64,000 nt of DNA from Pseudomonadota bacterium (GTDB lineage: Bacteria; Desulfobacterota; Desulfovibrionia; Desulfovibrionales; Desulfomicrobiaceae): assembly GCA_018902545.1 (NCBI GenBank), contig JAHIQM010000008.1:1-64000 (forward strand), written 5' to 3'. The notes under the pieces were generated by a model. The model did no database searches. It had not been told where the DNA came from and saw only the letters and a program-made list of their open reading frames with translations. How positions within the stretch are numbered: position 1 is the first letter of the stretch; the number at the start of each line of letters is the position of its first letter. The translations under genes were made by a program, and so were the position numbers. Below are positions 18,564 through 28,312 of the stretch, piece by piece.

Positions 18564-19652
18564 ATGAATATCCTGGTCATTGATGACGAAGACGGGCTGC
18601 GCCGCTCCCTGTGCGCCTATCTTGAAGACCTCGGGTACGAAGCCCTGGAAGCACCCAACGGTCTCGCCGGCCTCGCGGCCATGCGCGAAGCCATGGGCAG
18701 CCTGGCCGCGGTCATCGTCGATCTGAACATGCCGGTCCTCGACGGGTACGGGTTTCTGCAACAGGCCCAGGTCGAGGCGCCCGAGTTGCCCATCATCGTG
18801 CTCTCCGGAGTGGGCGTGGTCGATGACGCCCTGCATGCCGTCAGGCTTGGCGCCTGGGACTTTCTGACCAAGCCCCTGCACAATCTGAGCATCCTTGAAC
18901 ACACCCTGAACAAGGTTGTGGAAAAGGCCCGCCTGATCCGCGAAAACAGGGAGTACCAGACCAACCTCGAACAGCTCGTGCGGCAACGCACCGCCGAACT
19001 GGAGCGCACCCGCCGCCAGATCATGCACCGCCTGAGCCGCGCCGCCGAATACAAGGACAACGAAACCGGCCATCATGTCATACGGGTCGGAGAAATCGCG
19101 GCGGTTCTGGCCAGGGCATTGGGACTTGACGAGGCCAGTTGCCTCAACCTGCGCGACTGCGCCCCGCTGCACGACATCGGCAAGATCGGCATCCCCGACG
19201 AAGTGCTCCTGAAACCCGGCAAGCTCGACCCTGCGGAGTGGAAGATCATGCAGCAGCACTGCATGTTCGGCTGCGAAATCCTCGGGCCGCTGACCAGCAA
19301 AGAGGAAGCGCACTCAAGTTGCGAACAGTGGGATACAAAGGACCTGGACGGCAACGAACTGCTCGACCTGGCCCGCATACTGGCCTTGCTGCACCATGAA
19401 CGGTGGGACGGCAGCGGCTACCCCTTCGGCCTGGCCGGGACAGACATCCCGCTGGAAGCCCGCATCGTGGCCGTGGTCGACACCTACGACGCCCTGGCCA
19501 GCGAACGCCCCTACAAGGAAGCATTCCCCGAAGCTAAGTGTCTGGCCATCATCCGTGAAAGCTCGGGCAGCCACTTCGACCCCGATGTCGTCAAGGCGTT
19601 TTTCGCCAATATCGACCGCATCCGGGTCATACGGGAACACTGGCAGGACTAA
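18564..19652 (+). CDS. Response regulator with HD-GYP domain (c-di-GMP phosphodiesterase)
   Basis: 362 residues. The receiver domain has acidic pocket DDED, phosphoacceptor Asp53 in VDLNMP, and Lys in LTKPL. A linker helix leads to an HD-GYP domain with His203-Asp204 (HDIGKIGIPDE), HHERWDGSGYP at 277-287 and VDTYDALASERPYK. All metal-ligand motifs are intact, so it should hydrolyse c-di-GMP when phosphorylated. It directly follows the histidine kinase, which is the likely partner. Confidence 0.93.
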   Translation: MNILVIDDEDGLRRSLCAYLEDLGYEALEAPNGLAGLAAMREAMGSLAAVIVDLNMPVLDGYGFLQQAQVEAPELPIIVLSGVGVVDDALHAVRLGAWDFLTKPLHNLSILEHTLNKVVEKARLIRENREYQTNLEQLVRQRTAELERTRRQIMHRLSRAAEYKDNETGHHVIRVGEIAAVLARALGLDEASCLNLRDCAPLHDIGKIGIPDEVLLKPGKLDPAEWKIMQQHCMFGCEILGPLTSKEEAHSSCEQWDTKDLDGNELLDLARILALLHHERWDGSGYPFGLAGTDIPLEARIVAVVDTYDALASERPYKEAFPEAKCLAIIRESSGSHFDPDVVKAFFANIDRIRVIREHWQD

Positions 19653-19666
19653 CTAAAAAGAGCACC

Positions 19667-20803
19667 ATGAAGACAACCCAGACACGCCTGAACTCGCACG
19701 GAGAATGGGAGCCCGCCCCTACCGGGACCGGCGGCCATGACGCCGATCTGGCCCTGGTCTTCTGGTCCGACACGGACGAAGAGACCGTCGCCGCGAGCGT
19801 CCGGGCCCTGCGGTCCAACTGCCCCCGGGCGATCATCCTGGGCTGCTCCACGGGCGGCGTCATTTCGGGCCGAGCATTTCTCGAGAACACCGTTTCCGCG
19901 ACCCTCGTCTCCTTCGCCGACACGCGACTGAAATCCGCCGTGGCCCGTCTGCAGGACCATGCGGACGTCCGCGCCCTGAGCCGGACCCTGGCCGAGAGCC
20001 TCTTTGCGCCAGAACTTATGCATGTCTTCGTGCTCTCCGACGGCCTGGCCATAAATGGCTGCGCCCTGGCCTCCGGCCTCGCGGAATTCCTGCCTTCCAC
20101 TGTCAAAATCACCGGCGGCCTGGCCGCCGACGGAGAGCGCTTCGAGCACACCTCCATCCTGCACGAAACTCAAATTCTCTCCGCCAGCGTCGCGTGTCTG
20201 GGTTTTTACGGTGAAAACCTCGAAATCGGTCAGGGTTCTCGCGGAGGATGGGTACCGTTTGGCCCGGAACGGCTCGTTACCGAATCTCACGACAACGTCC
20301 TCCTCGAACTCGATGGAGAATCGGCCCTGGGGCTCTACGAGCACTATCTCGGAAAGCATGCCAAAAACCTTCCCGCCAGCGGACATCTCTTTCCGCTGCA
20401 CCTGCGCGAGGCAGGCGGTTCAAACTGGGTGGTGCGCACCATCCTGGGCCTGGACAGACAAAAAAGCGCCCTCTTTTTCGGGGGTGAGATTCCTCGCGGG
20501 GCCACGGTGCGGCTCATGCGTGGCAACATGGACAACCTTCTCGACGGTGCCCAGGAAGCCGCCAAGCAGGCCCGGTTGGACGGTAACAATGCGCTGGCCA
20601 TTCTGGTCAGCTGCGTGGGCCGCAAGATGCTTCTGAAACAGTTCGTGGAAGAGGAAATCGAGGTCGTTGCCCAGAATCTAGAACCCGGCACGGTCCTGAC
20701 CGGCTTTTATTCCTACGGCGAGATCGCCGGTGACGAAACGGGAGAGTCTTGCTGCCTGCACAACCAGACCATGACCATCACCGTGCTGCGGGAGCGCGGA
20801 TGA
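19667..20803 (+). CDS. FIST-domain sensory protein
   Basis: 378 residues made of FIST N (about 20-215, with ILGCSTGGVI and ITGGLAADG) and FIST C (about 225-375). FIST domains are believed to sense small ligands such as amino acids and are common beside signalling enzymes. There is no signal peptide, so it acts in the cytoplasm. Its stop overlaps the start of the GGDEF-EAL gene (ATGA), so the two are coupled and it may control that enzyme. Confidence 0.9.
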   Translation: MKTTQTRLNSHGEWEPAPTGTGGHDADLALVFWSDTDEETVAASVRALRSNCPRAIILGCSTGGVISGRAFLENTVSATLVSFADTRLKSAVARLQDHADVRALSRTLAESLFAPELMHVFVLSDGLAINGCALASGLAEFLPSTVKITGGLAADGERFEHTSILHETQILSASVACLGFYGENLEIGQGSRGGWVPFGPERLVTESHDNVLLELDGESALGLYEHYLGKHAKNLPASGHLFPLHLREAGGSNWVVRTILGLDRQKSALFFGGEIPRGATVRLMRGNMDNLLDGAQEAAKQARLDGNNALAILVSCVGRKMLLKQFVEEEIEVVAQNLEPGTVLTGFYSYGEIAGDETGESCCLHNQTMTITVLRERG

Positions 20804-23800
20804 GCATGCATCGCCTGCTGCAAGGCCAGCTCAAGCGGGCCCGAATCACGCCCCGCGACCTGCCCGAAAACCTGAACCAGTTCATGGGGCTCATCCAGGA
20901 AGCATACCGCCAGTTCGAGGAAGAAAAGCACGTCCTGGAAAGAGCCCTGGAAATAAGCTCCGCGGAGCTCGTGCATCGCAACGAGCTCATGCGCGCCGTG
21001 TTCATGGCCCTGCCGGACGTGTTCATGTGGATCACTCCTGACGGGCAGATCCAGGATTGCCGGGGCGGCCTCAAAGCCCTGTTCGGGGTCGAACCGTTCA
21101 ACCTGATCAAAAAGAATCTGGCCGAAATCCCGGACATCGTCGACCCGCAGACTTTTACGCAAGCCATGCGCATGCTCAAGCAGTCGTCATTCTTCCAGGC
21201 CGAGTACACCCTTCACGCGAGCGGTCGGACCAAGCATTATGAAGCCCGTTTCGCCAAGGTCGAGGAAAATCTGCTCCTGGCCCTGATCCGGGACATCTCC
21301 GACCGCGCCCTGGCCGAGAACGCCCTTTTGGGCGTCCAGCAACGCCTGGATCACATCATCGAGTTTCTTCCGGACGCAACCCTGGTCGTGGACAACGAAC
21401 ACCGGGTCATCGCCTGGAACAGGGCCATCGAAGGGATGACGGGAGTGCCCAAAGAGATGATCCTCGGCAAGTCCGGATACGAATACGGCACTCCCTTTTA
21501 CGGGTACCCGCGCCCCATCCTCCTCGATTTCCTCGGCAGGGACCCCAGCAGCGACTATCCCATGTACGTGCCCTCCCAGGAAAACTCCGAAGGGCTGACC
21601 ACTGAGATTCACGTTCCGGCCCTGTACCATGGACGAGGAGCCTACGTGTGGGCCAAGGCTTCGACCCTGTTCGACCAGGACGGCAACATCGCCGGAGCCA
21701 TCCAGACAATCCGGGACATCACCGACAAAAAACGCATCGAAATCAGCACCACGATACTCTATCTGGTTTCCACCGCGGCCAGCACCCCCCTGTCGGACGA
21801 AGATCTGTTCTCCAAGGTCTTCGACATCCTGTCCGAGCATCTGCGGATCGAGATCATGTTTGTCTGCCTCACAAACGAGCACGGCGAGAGCCTCACCTAT
21901 CCCTTTTTCATCCGCCAGGAGCTGGCCAGGCACGAAACCCTGAAGCACCTGTCAACGCTGTCCGCGCAGGCCAGAAAATCCCAAGTCTCGGATATTTTCG
22001 AAACAAGGCCCGCAGGGCTTGAAGATGATGCGACGCAGCCGAAGTTCTGGTTCTCATCCCCGTTGCGGTACGGAAACCAGCTGCTTGGATCCGTGGTCAT
22101 CGCGATCCCCGACAACAACCACTGTTTCGACAAAGACGCGCACATGCTGGCCTCCGTGGCCGACCATCTTGCCCTGGCCATTTCCCGCAACGCCACGGAA
22201 CAGGCCCTGCGACAGAGCGAGAAGAAGCACCGCGCCATTTTCGAAAACGCGACCGAAGGCATTTTCCAGATTTCCCTCGACCACGATCTCTTAAGCGCCA
22301 ACCCGGCCATGGCCCGCATTTTCGGATACGACAGCGTCGAAGAGCTCATGGCCGATTCTCAGGGCTTTCTGCAGCGCATCATCACCTCCGAAGACCGGGT
22401 CAAGCTCCTGAGCCGATCCCTGCAGCACGGCACCGCCCAAAATTTCGAGCTCGATTCGATCACGGCCGACGGCAAGAAAATATGGGTCTCGATGAACATG
22501 CGCACGGTGAAGCGGCCCGACGGTTCCATCAGTCACCTCGAAGGGTCCATGCGCGACGTGTCCATGCGCAAAAAGGCCGAACGCAGGCTCGCCATCCAAA
22601 AAGGGCTCTTCCAGCAACTCTTCGACAACTCGCCGCAGGGCATCCTCTTGCTGGGCAAGGACGGGGCGCCCATGGACATCAACCCCAGCTTCACCAGCCT
22701 GTTCGGATACGAAAGAAATGATCTGCACTCCCTTTTCGAGATGCTCCTGCACCCTGACAGCCTGGAAGAAAGCTTCGCCTTCCTCTCCACCGTGCTCGGC
22801 GGAACCTCGGTCAGTACGGAAACACAGCGCAGGACCAAGGATGGACGCGTCATTCCCGTCTCCATGCTCGGCTACCCTTACGTGCTCGACGGCACGATCT
22901 CCGGAGCGTTCTTCATCTTCAGCGACATCTCCGAACGCAAGAGCTACGAGGAACAACTGACCAGGCAGGCCCTGCGCGACAACCTGACCGGGCTTCCGAA
23001 CCGGGTGCTGTTCATGGACCGGCTGAACCGGGCCATGACCCGGCAGCAACGCAACACCGAGTACCGTTTCGCCGTGCTCATGATCGACCTGGACAGTTTC
23101 AAGCGGGTCAACGACACCCTCGGCCATCAGGCCGGGGACGATCTGCTGCAGGAAGTGGCCTCGCGCCTGACCCACTGCCTGCGTACCGTGGACACCGTGG
23201 CGCGCATGGGTGGAGACGAATTCGCCGTGCTGCTGGAGGACTTCCAGAGCAACCAGGAAGCCATCGGCATCACCCGCCGACTGCTGGACGCAGTACGCCG
23301 GCCGCTGACCATCCTGGAACGACAAGTCCTGGTCAGCGCATCCGTGGGCGTGGTGCTGCAAACCACGCGCTACACCTCACCCAATGACCTGCTGCGCGAC
23401 GCCGACATCAGCATGTACCGCTCCAAGGAGTTGGGCAAGAATCAGTTCAAGGTTTTCAGCAAGAGCATGTACGAGCATGTCGTGCAGACAGTGCAGCTTG
23501 AAACCGACTTGCGCCGCGCCCTGGTCGATGACGAATTCGAACTTTTTTTCCAACCCATCTATGCCCTCGAAGGGCAGAAGCTTCGGGGCTTCGAGGCGCT
23601 CATTCGCTGGAACCACCCCCTGCGCGGCACCCTCTCCCCGGATTCTTTCATCCCCGTTGCCGAAGAGACCGGGCTCATTACCGAGATCGGCAAATGGGTC
23701 ATGCGCCGGGGCTGCCTGACCCTGGCCAAGTGGCACGCGAGTTTTCCGGCGCTTGACCTGAGTCTGTCCCTGAACCTTTCTCCCAAAGACCTGCTCCAGG

Positions 23801-24273
23801 CTTCGCTCATCCCGGTACTTACGGAACTGCTGCACGAAACCGGCCTCAAGGCCCGGCAGATCAAGCTCGAAATCACCGAAACAGCGGTCATGGACAACCC
23901 CGAGCAGGCCACATTAAGGTTGGAACGGCTGCAAAAAATGGGGTTCCAGATTGCCATGGACGATTTCGGCACCGGGTATTCTTCCCTGTCTTACCTGCAG
24001 CGCCTGCCCATCGACATCCTGAAAATCGACCGTTCTTTCGTGCAGACCATGCTCGAAAATCCCAACAACCTCGAAATCATCAAAGCTATCATCGGGCTGG
24101 GCAAAATCCTGGACCTGCGCATCGTGGCCGAGGGCGTTGAGACACAAGAACAGCTTGAAACCCTGCACAAGCTGGGATGTGACCTGGCTCAGGGATACCT
24201 CCTCGGCAAACCTCTGCCCCTGCAACAGGCCGAACTGCTGCTCAGCGAAGGCGGCGCGGACCGGCAGGCATGA
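20800..24273 (+). CDS. PAS-GAF-PAS-GGDEF-EAL c-di-GMP enzyme
   Basis: 1157 residues. Several PAS domains lie at about 60-300 and 480-720 around a GAF-like domain (about 320-460). GGDEF follows, with an intact GGDEF signature at 804-808, then an EAL domain with EAL at 932-934 and ETAVMDNPE, DDFGTGYSSLSYL and KIDRSFV. Both catalytic signatures are complete, so it could synthesise and degrade c-di-GMP. No membrane segments are seen. The start was set at the ATG overlapping the FIST stop; the ORF-track start 17 codons earlier is not supported. Confidence 0.93.
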   Translation: MSMHRLLQGQLKRARITPRDLPENLNQFMGLIQEAYRQFEEEKHVLERALEISSAELVHRNELMRAVFMALPDVFMWITPDGQIQDCRGGLKALFGVEPFNLIKKNLAEIPDIVDPQTFTQAMRMLKQSSFFQAEYTLHASGRTKHYEARFAKVEENLLLALIRDISDRALAENALLGVQQRLDHIIEFLPDATLVVDNEHRVIAWNRAIEGMTGVPKEMILGKSGYEYGTPFYGYPRPILLDFLGRDPSSDYPMYVPSQENSEGLTTEIHVPALYHGRGAYVWAKASTLFDQDGNIAGAIQTIRDITDKKRIEISTTILYLVSTAASTPLSDEDLFSKVFDILSEHLRIEIMFVCLTNEHGESLTYPFFIRQELARHETLKHLSTLSAQARKSQVSDIFETRPAGLEDDATQPKFWFSSPLRYGNQLLGSVVIAIPDNNHCFDKDAHMLASVADHLALAISRNATEQALRQSEKKHRAIFENATEGIFQISLDHDLLSANPAMARIFGYDSVEELMADSQGFLQRIITSEDRVKLLSRSLQHGTAQNFELDSITADGKKIWVSMNMRTVKRPDGSISHLEGSMRDVSMRKKAERRLAIQKGLFQQLFDNSPQGILLLGKDGAPMDINPSFTSLFGYERNDLHSLFEMLLHPDSLEESFAFLSTVLGGTSVSTETQRRTKDGRVIPVSMLGYPYVLDGTISGAFFIFSDISERKSYEEQLTRQALRDNLTGLPNRVLFMDRLNRAMTRQQRNTEYRFAVLMIDLDSFKRVNDTLGHQAGDDLLQEVASRLTHCLRTVDTVARMGGDEFAVLLEDFQSNQEAIGITRRLLDAVRRPLTILERQVLVSASVGVVLQTTRYTSPNDLLRDADISMYRSKELGKNQFKVFSKSMYEHVVQTVQLETDLRRALVDDEFELFFQPIYALEGQKLRGFEALIRWNHPLRGTLSPDSFIPVAEETGLITEIGKWVMRRGCLTLAKWHASFPALDLSLSLNLSPKDLLQASLIPVLTELLHETGLKARQIKLEITETAVMDNPEQATLRLERLQKMGFQIAMDDFGTGYSSLSYLQRLPIDILKIDRSFVQTMLENPNNLEIIKAIIGLGKILDLRIVAEGVETQEQLETLHKLGCDLAQGYLLGKPLPLQQAELLLSEGGADRQA

Positions 24274-25010
24274 GCCTTCCCGTCCACCTGTCCCCGTTTC
24301 GCACATACCGGGCATCACGCCACGACCAGTTGGTCTCCTTTCAACTCGTCATTGAGGAGACTGACCTGTGGGTCGCGGCGCGGGAAGACCTCGGGCAGCC
24401 CATGGCCGACCATGTCCGCTTCCTGCGCGGGCAGATCAAGTCCTACGCGGCTATCCATCCGCAATTTCTGACCTCCCTTGAACCTCTCGAAGCAGAAGCA
24501 CGGGCCCCCGAGATCATTCGGCGTATGTGCCGAGCCGGGCAAAAGACCGGCGTCGGTCCCATGGCCGCCGTGGCCGGGACCATGGCCCAGATGCTGGCCG
24601 AGAGATTCCGGGATGCCTCCGCCGACCTCATTGTCGAAAACGGGGGCGACACCTACCTCTTCTCCACAAAAGACCGGCACATCGGCATCCTGAACATGCC
24701 GGACCAGGCGGTGCGCCTGTGCGTGCCTGTAGCGGCCAGCGAATTTCCCTGCTCCTTTTGCGCCTCTTCGGCCACAATCGGCCATTCATTGAGTTTCGGA
24801 AAGGCGGACCTCGTCGTGGTCAGGGCCGGGGATGCGTCCCTGGCCGACGCCGCAGCCACGGCCCTGGCCAATGCCCTGACCGGAGCCGAGGCCATGGACG
24901 CGGTCCTGGCCAAGGCCCAAGGCTGGGAAGCCCTCGGCCTCGAAGGCGTGTTCACGCAGTGCGAAGGCAAAATCGGCGTGTGGGGAAAAATGCAACTGGC
25001 CGTGATTTAA
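24270..25010 (+). CDS. UPF0280 family protein (ApbE-like fold)
   Basis: 246 residues with GVGPMAAVAGTMAQ and VENGGDTYLFS, the hallmarks of the UPF0280 family. It is related in fold to the FMN transferase ApbE and is common in methanogens and deltaproteobacteria. Function is unknown. Its ATG overlaps the stop of the GGDEF-EAL gene, which links it to the signalling operon, although I cannot explain why. Confidence 0.85.
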   Translation: MSLPVHLSPFRTYRASRHDQLVSFQLVIEETDLWVAAREDLGQPMADHVRFLRGQIKSYAAIHPQFLTSLEPLEAEARAPEIIRRMCRAGQKTGVGPMAAVAGTMAQMLAERFRDASADLIVENGGDTYLFSTKDRHIGILNMPDQAVRLCVPVAASEFPCSFCASSATIGHSLSFGKADLVVVRAGDASLADAAATALANALTGAEAMDAVLAKAQGWEALGLEGVFTQCEGKIGVWGKMQLAVI

Positions 25011-25033
25011 GGTGTGAAAAAACTTTTTGAATC

Positions 25034-25062
25034 TGGACAATGCCAGAACTCGGGCTTATAAT
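25034..25062 (+). promoter_or_regulatory. Sigma70 promoter of an isolated small transcription unit
   Basis: -35 TGGACA, 17-base spacer, perfect -10 TATAAT. Transcription would start near 25069. Confidence 0.7.
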
Positions 25063-25105
25063 ATAATCGAAGACCTTGTTCGTGAACCTGAACGGAGGTA
25101 AGACC

Positions 25106-25312
25106 ATTGGGCCATACAAGTCGGGTAAGAGGTTGTCTAAGGTAGCGTCGCAAAAAAGGCCTGAAGAGGCGGGGGACATCACCCATCAGCCCGGGCAAAC
25201 CAGACGGAGAGACCGTCACCAAACGCTACGAGATGAAGATTTTAAAGGTTTGGAAAATCTTAACAAAGACGAGTACAAAGAACTGACCAGATTAGAAATT
25301 GTCTTAAAATGA
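25106..25312 (+). CDS. Small basic protein, probable ATT start, unknown
   Basis: A transcription unit of about 280 bases runs from a good promoter to a strong terminator, and this frame ends 2 bases before the terminator. The only good ribosome binding site is GGAGG at 25094-25098. It is seven bases before ATT, which would start a 68-residue protein: Arg/Lys-rich N-terminal half, then a charged helical end (DEDFKGLENLNKDEYKEL). The ORF track extends the frame to TTG at 25076, which has no binding site. A TTG at 25107 in another frame would give only 12 residues. The unit could instead be a non-coding RNA. Confidence 0.45.
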   Translation: MGPYKSGKRLSKVASQKRPEEAGDITHQPGQTRRRDRHQTLRDEDFKGLENLNKDEYKELTRLEIVLK

Positions 25313-25314
25313 CT

Positions 25315-25348
25315 CGCCCCGTTTCACCATGAAGCGGGGCGTTTTTTT
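25315..25348 (+). terminator. Intrinsic terminator of the small transcription unit
   Basis: CGCCCCGTTTCA pairs with TGAAGCGGGGCG (one G-U pair) around a 3-base loop and is followed by seven Ts. Confidence 0.88.
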
Positions 25349-25423
25349 GTCCGGGCGCATTTACCACGATGCGAAGCAAACGCTTTCTTTGCCTTTGTCC
25401 CGACCTTTGCTAGAAAAGGGGCC

Positions 25424-28099
25424 ATGTCCACTGCCAACGGCCCAGAGCCGGACAAATCAAGCCCGCGAGTGCAAAACCCGCCGCCCAGCTCGCCAATCCG
25501 CCGCATCCTTCGCGGACTGGTTGTCGTACTGATGCTGGTCTGCATTGTTCTCGCCGGGCTGTGGGTCGCCCTCCCGAGGCTCGCCCAGGAATTTGTTGTG
25601 CCCATGCTGGCCAAATCCCTGAACGCTCCGGACATGCGCATGGAAATCAGGCGGGCGGACTTTTCCGGCCTCGACCTGAGCGAAATATCCCTGTCCCGCG
25701 ACGCCGGTATTGGAACCAGGGCCGTGCTCATCGACTGGAGCATATCCGGCCTGCTGCAGGGCCGTATCGACAGAGTCAGGATTTTCGGCCTTGAAGTCTC
25801 GGCGAGCAAAAATAATGGCAAATGGGAAGTTCCAGGCCTACCGATACCTGAAAATTCATCCGGCGCGGCTTCAGGCCCCATGTTCGTGCCCGCCATCGGC
25901 GAACTTCAGGTGGACGGACAGATCAGTCTCGACGGAGACGGCCTTCGGCTGTCGCTCCCGTTTTTCCTGCGCGGCAGCCTGGACGAAGACGCCCGGCTCC
26001 TGCTGGATGCCAAAACCGCCCCGGCAGGGCAGAACCTGAGTCTTTTTCTCAAAGCGGATCTGCACACAAACGATTTCCAGCTGACCTTCACCCTGCCCTC
26101 GGCTTCCATCGCGGCGCTGGCCAGTCTGGTGCCGGGCCTGGAACGCCTGGCTCTTGGCGGCGCGGTGCGAGCCGTAGCCGACCTGACCATGCCTCGCGAT
26201 CAAAAACCCCGTCTGGAGGCCGAATTCGGCCTTGACGCCTTCCAAAGTCTGCTCGGCGGCACGTCCCTGACCCAGGATGGCAACGCCACGGCGCGGCTGC
26301 ACTGGCAGGACGATCCGCAGCTGGAGCTCTCTCCCGTAAGCCTGCTGGCCCCCATGCCCCTGACCCTGACCATAAGCGACGTGACGACCAGCATAGAGGA
26401 CATGGCCTTTGCCTGCTCCTGGAATCTGTTCCTGCCGTCCCTGCCGGGCATCGAATTCTCCACTCCGCCGCGCCTGGCCGGACGCACGGAACTGCGCGGC
26501 ACCGACCATGGGTGGACCCTGCGCACCGAAGCCGGACTCGACGCCATCGAAGGCCGCCCGAGCCAGACCCCGGACCTGGCCGTGTCCCTGGCCGCGACCA
26601 CGCTGAGCCTTGACGCCGCCACCAACGCCACGGGTGCCCATATTGACGCAAAGCTGGCTCTGGGTAGGCTGCACGTGACCCGTGACACCGCCGCCGCCAC
26701 CCTCTCGGGCCTGAACCTGACCGTAAACGCCACCGCCGCCCCAGGCTGGACCGGAACGGCGGCCATCTCCGGCGCTCGTCTGGAAGCCAGGCAACCGGGC
26801 ATGTCCCTGACCACAACCCGTCTGAATGGCGCATGCGCCTTTTCCCTGGCCGACCAGTTCGCCTTAAGCGGAACCATAAATGCCGCAGCACGCGCCGCAC
26901 GCGAAGACGTCTCCGCCTTCATGACCCTGAGCCTGCCCCTGGCCTGGCCCGCAACGGCCGCTTCGCCCGGTACCGTCAACCTTGATCTGAACTGGGCGGG
27001 AAAGGGGCTGGCAAAAATTTCATCCTCCATTGCGCAAGATTTGCGCGGCGCGCGTCTTGATGGAACGATTTCCGTGTTGCCCCTGGCGGTTCGCGCCGCC
27101 ATGAAAGGCCACATAGACGCCCGGGACATTTCCAAATCATGGCTTGAAATTAAAGCCGGACAGAGCGTGTCCCTGCCGGGCAAGCTGGCGGATTTCGTCC
27201 CGGCCGCCCGCGACCTGTCGGGCAGCGCCCGCCTGGACGCCACGGCGCGTCTGGACATGAGCCGAGGCGTGCCCATGCTTCCGGTCGGCATGAAGATCAG
27301 CGATCTGTCCTTAAGCCACGATAAAAGCAAAATTTCCTTGAACCAAGGGTCCGTCGCGCTGTCCTTCTCCGACCTGCTCAACATGCGCTCCGACCCTGAC
27401 GCGCGCATGAATTTCGACCGCCTGCAACTCGGCACGATCATTCTGGAAAAGGGCGAAATCCACTTCCAGATCGAGGCCCTGCACAGCATCCTGGTCGAGG
27501 GTTGCCGATTTCAGTGGGCGGGCGGCCGCGTTGGCAGCCAGGCCTTCCGTATCAACCCGAGCGTTGAGGACTACACCGTGGAGCTGTACTGCGACCGGGT
27601 GGAAATGGCCCAGGCTCTGGAACAGTTCGGACTGACCCAGGCCCAGGGCGGAGGCACGGCCAACGGCCGCATCCCCGTGCGCTACGCGGACGGAGTCCTG
27701 ACCTTCGACAACGGTTTTCTGTATTCCACTCCGGGCGAAAAAGGGGTACTAAAAGTACAGGGTACGGAGATACTGACAGCGGGCGTGCCCCCGGGCACAC
27801 CGCAGCACGGGCAACTCGACCTAGCCGCGGAGGCCCTGAAGGATTTCACCTACGAGTGGGCCAGAATCCGCATCAATACAGAGGAAAGGGAACTTATCGT
27901 CTCCCTGGAGCTTGACGGCAAGCCCGAAAAGCCGCTGCCGTTCAGCTACAACCGGGAAATCGGCGGTTTTGCCCGTGTGGACGCGTCCTCGCCCGGCTCC
28001 ATATTCCAAGGCATCCGCCTGGACGTGAATTTCCGACTCCCTCTGGATCAACTTTTGCAATACAGACAACTCCTGGAACTGATGACAAACGGAGGTTAA
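25424..28099 (+). CDS. ydbH: YdbH-like AsmA-family intermembrane lipid transport protein
   Basis: 891 residues. An N-terminal basic stretch is followed by one membrane anchor (about 28-48), then a very long beta-rich periplasmic domain. Its C-terminal part (about 600-885, with SVEDYTVELYCDR and YSTPGEKGVLKVQG) matches the YdbH dicarboxylate-like end. In E. coli YdbH is an AsmA-like bridge moving phospholipid to the outer membrane, with YnbE and YdbL as partners. The same three genes follow each other here in the same order, which is the strongest argument. Confidence 0.88.
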   Translation: MSTANGPEPDKSSPRVQNPPPSSPIRRILRGLVVVLMLVCIVLAGLWVALPRLAQEFVVPMLAKSLNAPDMRMEIRRADFSGLDLSEISLSRDAGIGTRAVLIDWSISGLLQGRIDRVRIFGLEVSASKNNGKWEVPGLPIPENSSGAASGPMFVPAIGELQVDGQISLDGDGLRLSLPFFLRGSLDEDARLLLDAKTAPAGQNLSLFLKADLHTNDFQLTFTLPSASIAALASLVPGLERLALGGAVRAVADLTMPRDQKPRLEAEFGLDAFQSLLGGTSLTQDGNATARLHWQDDPQLELSPVSLLAPMPLTLTISDVTTSIEDMAFACSWNLFLPSLPGIEFSTPPRLAGRTELRGTDHGWTLRTEAGLDAIEGRPSQTPDLAVSLAATTLSLDAATNATGAHIDAKLALGRLHVTRDTAAATLSGLNLTVNATAAPGWTGTAAISGARLEARQPGMSLTTTRLNGACAFSLADQFALSGTINAAARAAREDVSAFMTLSLPLAWPATAASPGTVNLDLNWAGKGLAKISSSIAQDLRGARLDGTISVLPLAVRAAMKGHIDARDISKSWLEIKAGQSVSLPGKLADFVPAARDLSGSARLDATARLDMSRGVPMLPVGMKISDLSLSHDKSKISLNQGSVALSFSDLLNMRSDPDARMNFDRLQLGTIILEKGEIHFQIEALHSILVEGCRFQWAGGRVGSQAFRINPSVEDYTVELYCDRVEMAQALEQFGLTQAQGGGTANGRIPVRYADGVLTFDNGFLYSTPGEKGVLKVQGTEILTAGVPPGTPQHGQLDLAAEALKDFTYEWARIRINTEERELIVSLELDGKPEKPLPFSYNREIGGFARVDASSPGSIFQGIRLDVNFRLPLDQLLQYRQLLELMTNGG

Positions 28100-28100
28100 C

Positions 28101-28301
28101 GTGCGAATCCCCTTAATAGTCCTGGCCACGATGCTGCTTCTGCAAAGCGCCTGCAGCACCCGCCACGAGGTGCAGGTGGCACCGGTGGAGGTCAAACCCA
28201 TCCACATCACCATCGATGTCAACGTCCGGGTCCAAAAAGACCTCGAAGACTTCTTCTCAGACATAGACAAGGCCGACCAGAAACTGAACCCAAGCAAATG
28301 A
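28101..28301 (+). CDS. ynbE: YnbE-like outer membrane lipoprotein
   Basis: 66 residues. The signal peptide ends in the lipobox LQSAC, followed by a short mature part with VKPIHITIDVNVRVQKDLEDFF, the conserved YnbE segment that pairs by beta-strand with the end of YdbH. It starts 1 base after the ydbH stop. Confidence 0.9.
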   Translation: MRIPLIVLATMLLLQSACSTRHEVQVAPVEVKPIHITIDVNVRVQKDLEDFFSDIDKADQKLNPSK

Positions 28302-28312
28302 TGGAGCCCCAT

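Noticed and set aside
25007-25222. 71-residue minus-strand ORF across the small transcription unit
   Set aside because: No ribosome binding site, and the promoter and terminator signals lie on the plus strand.
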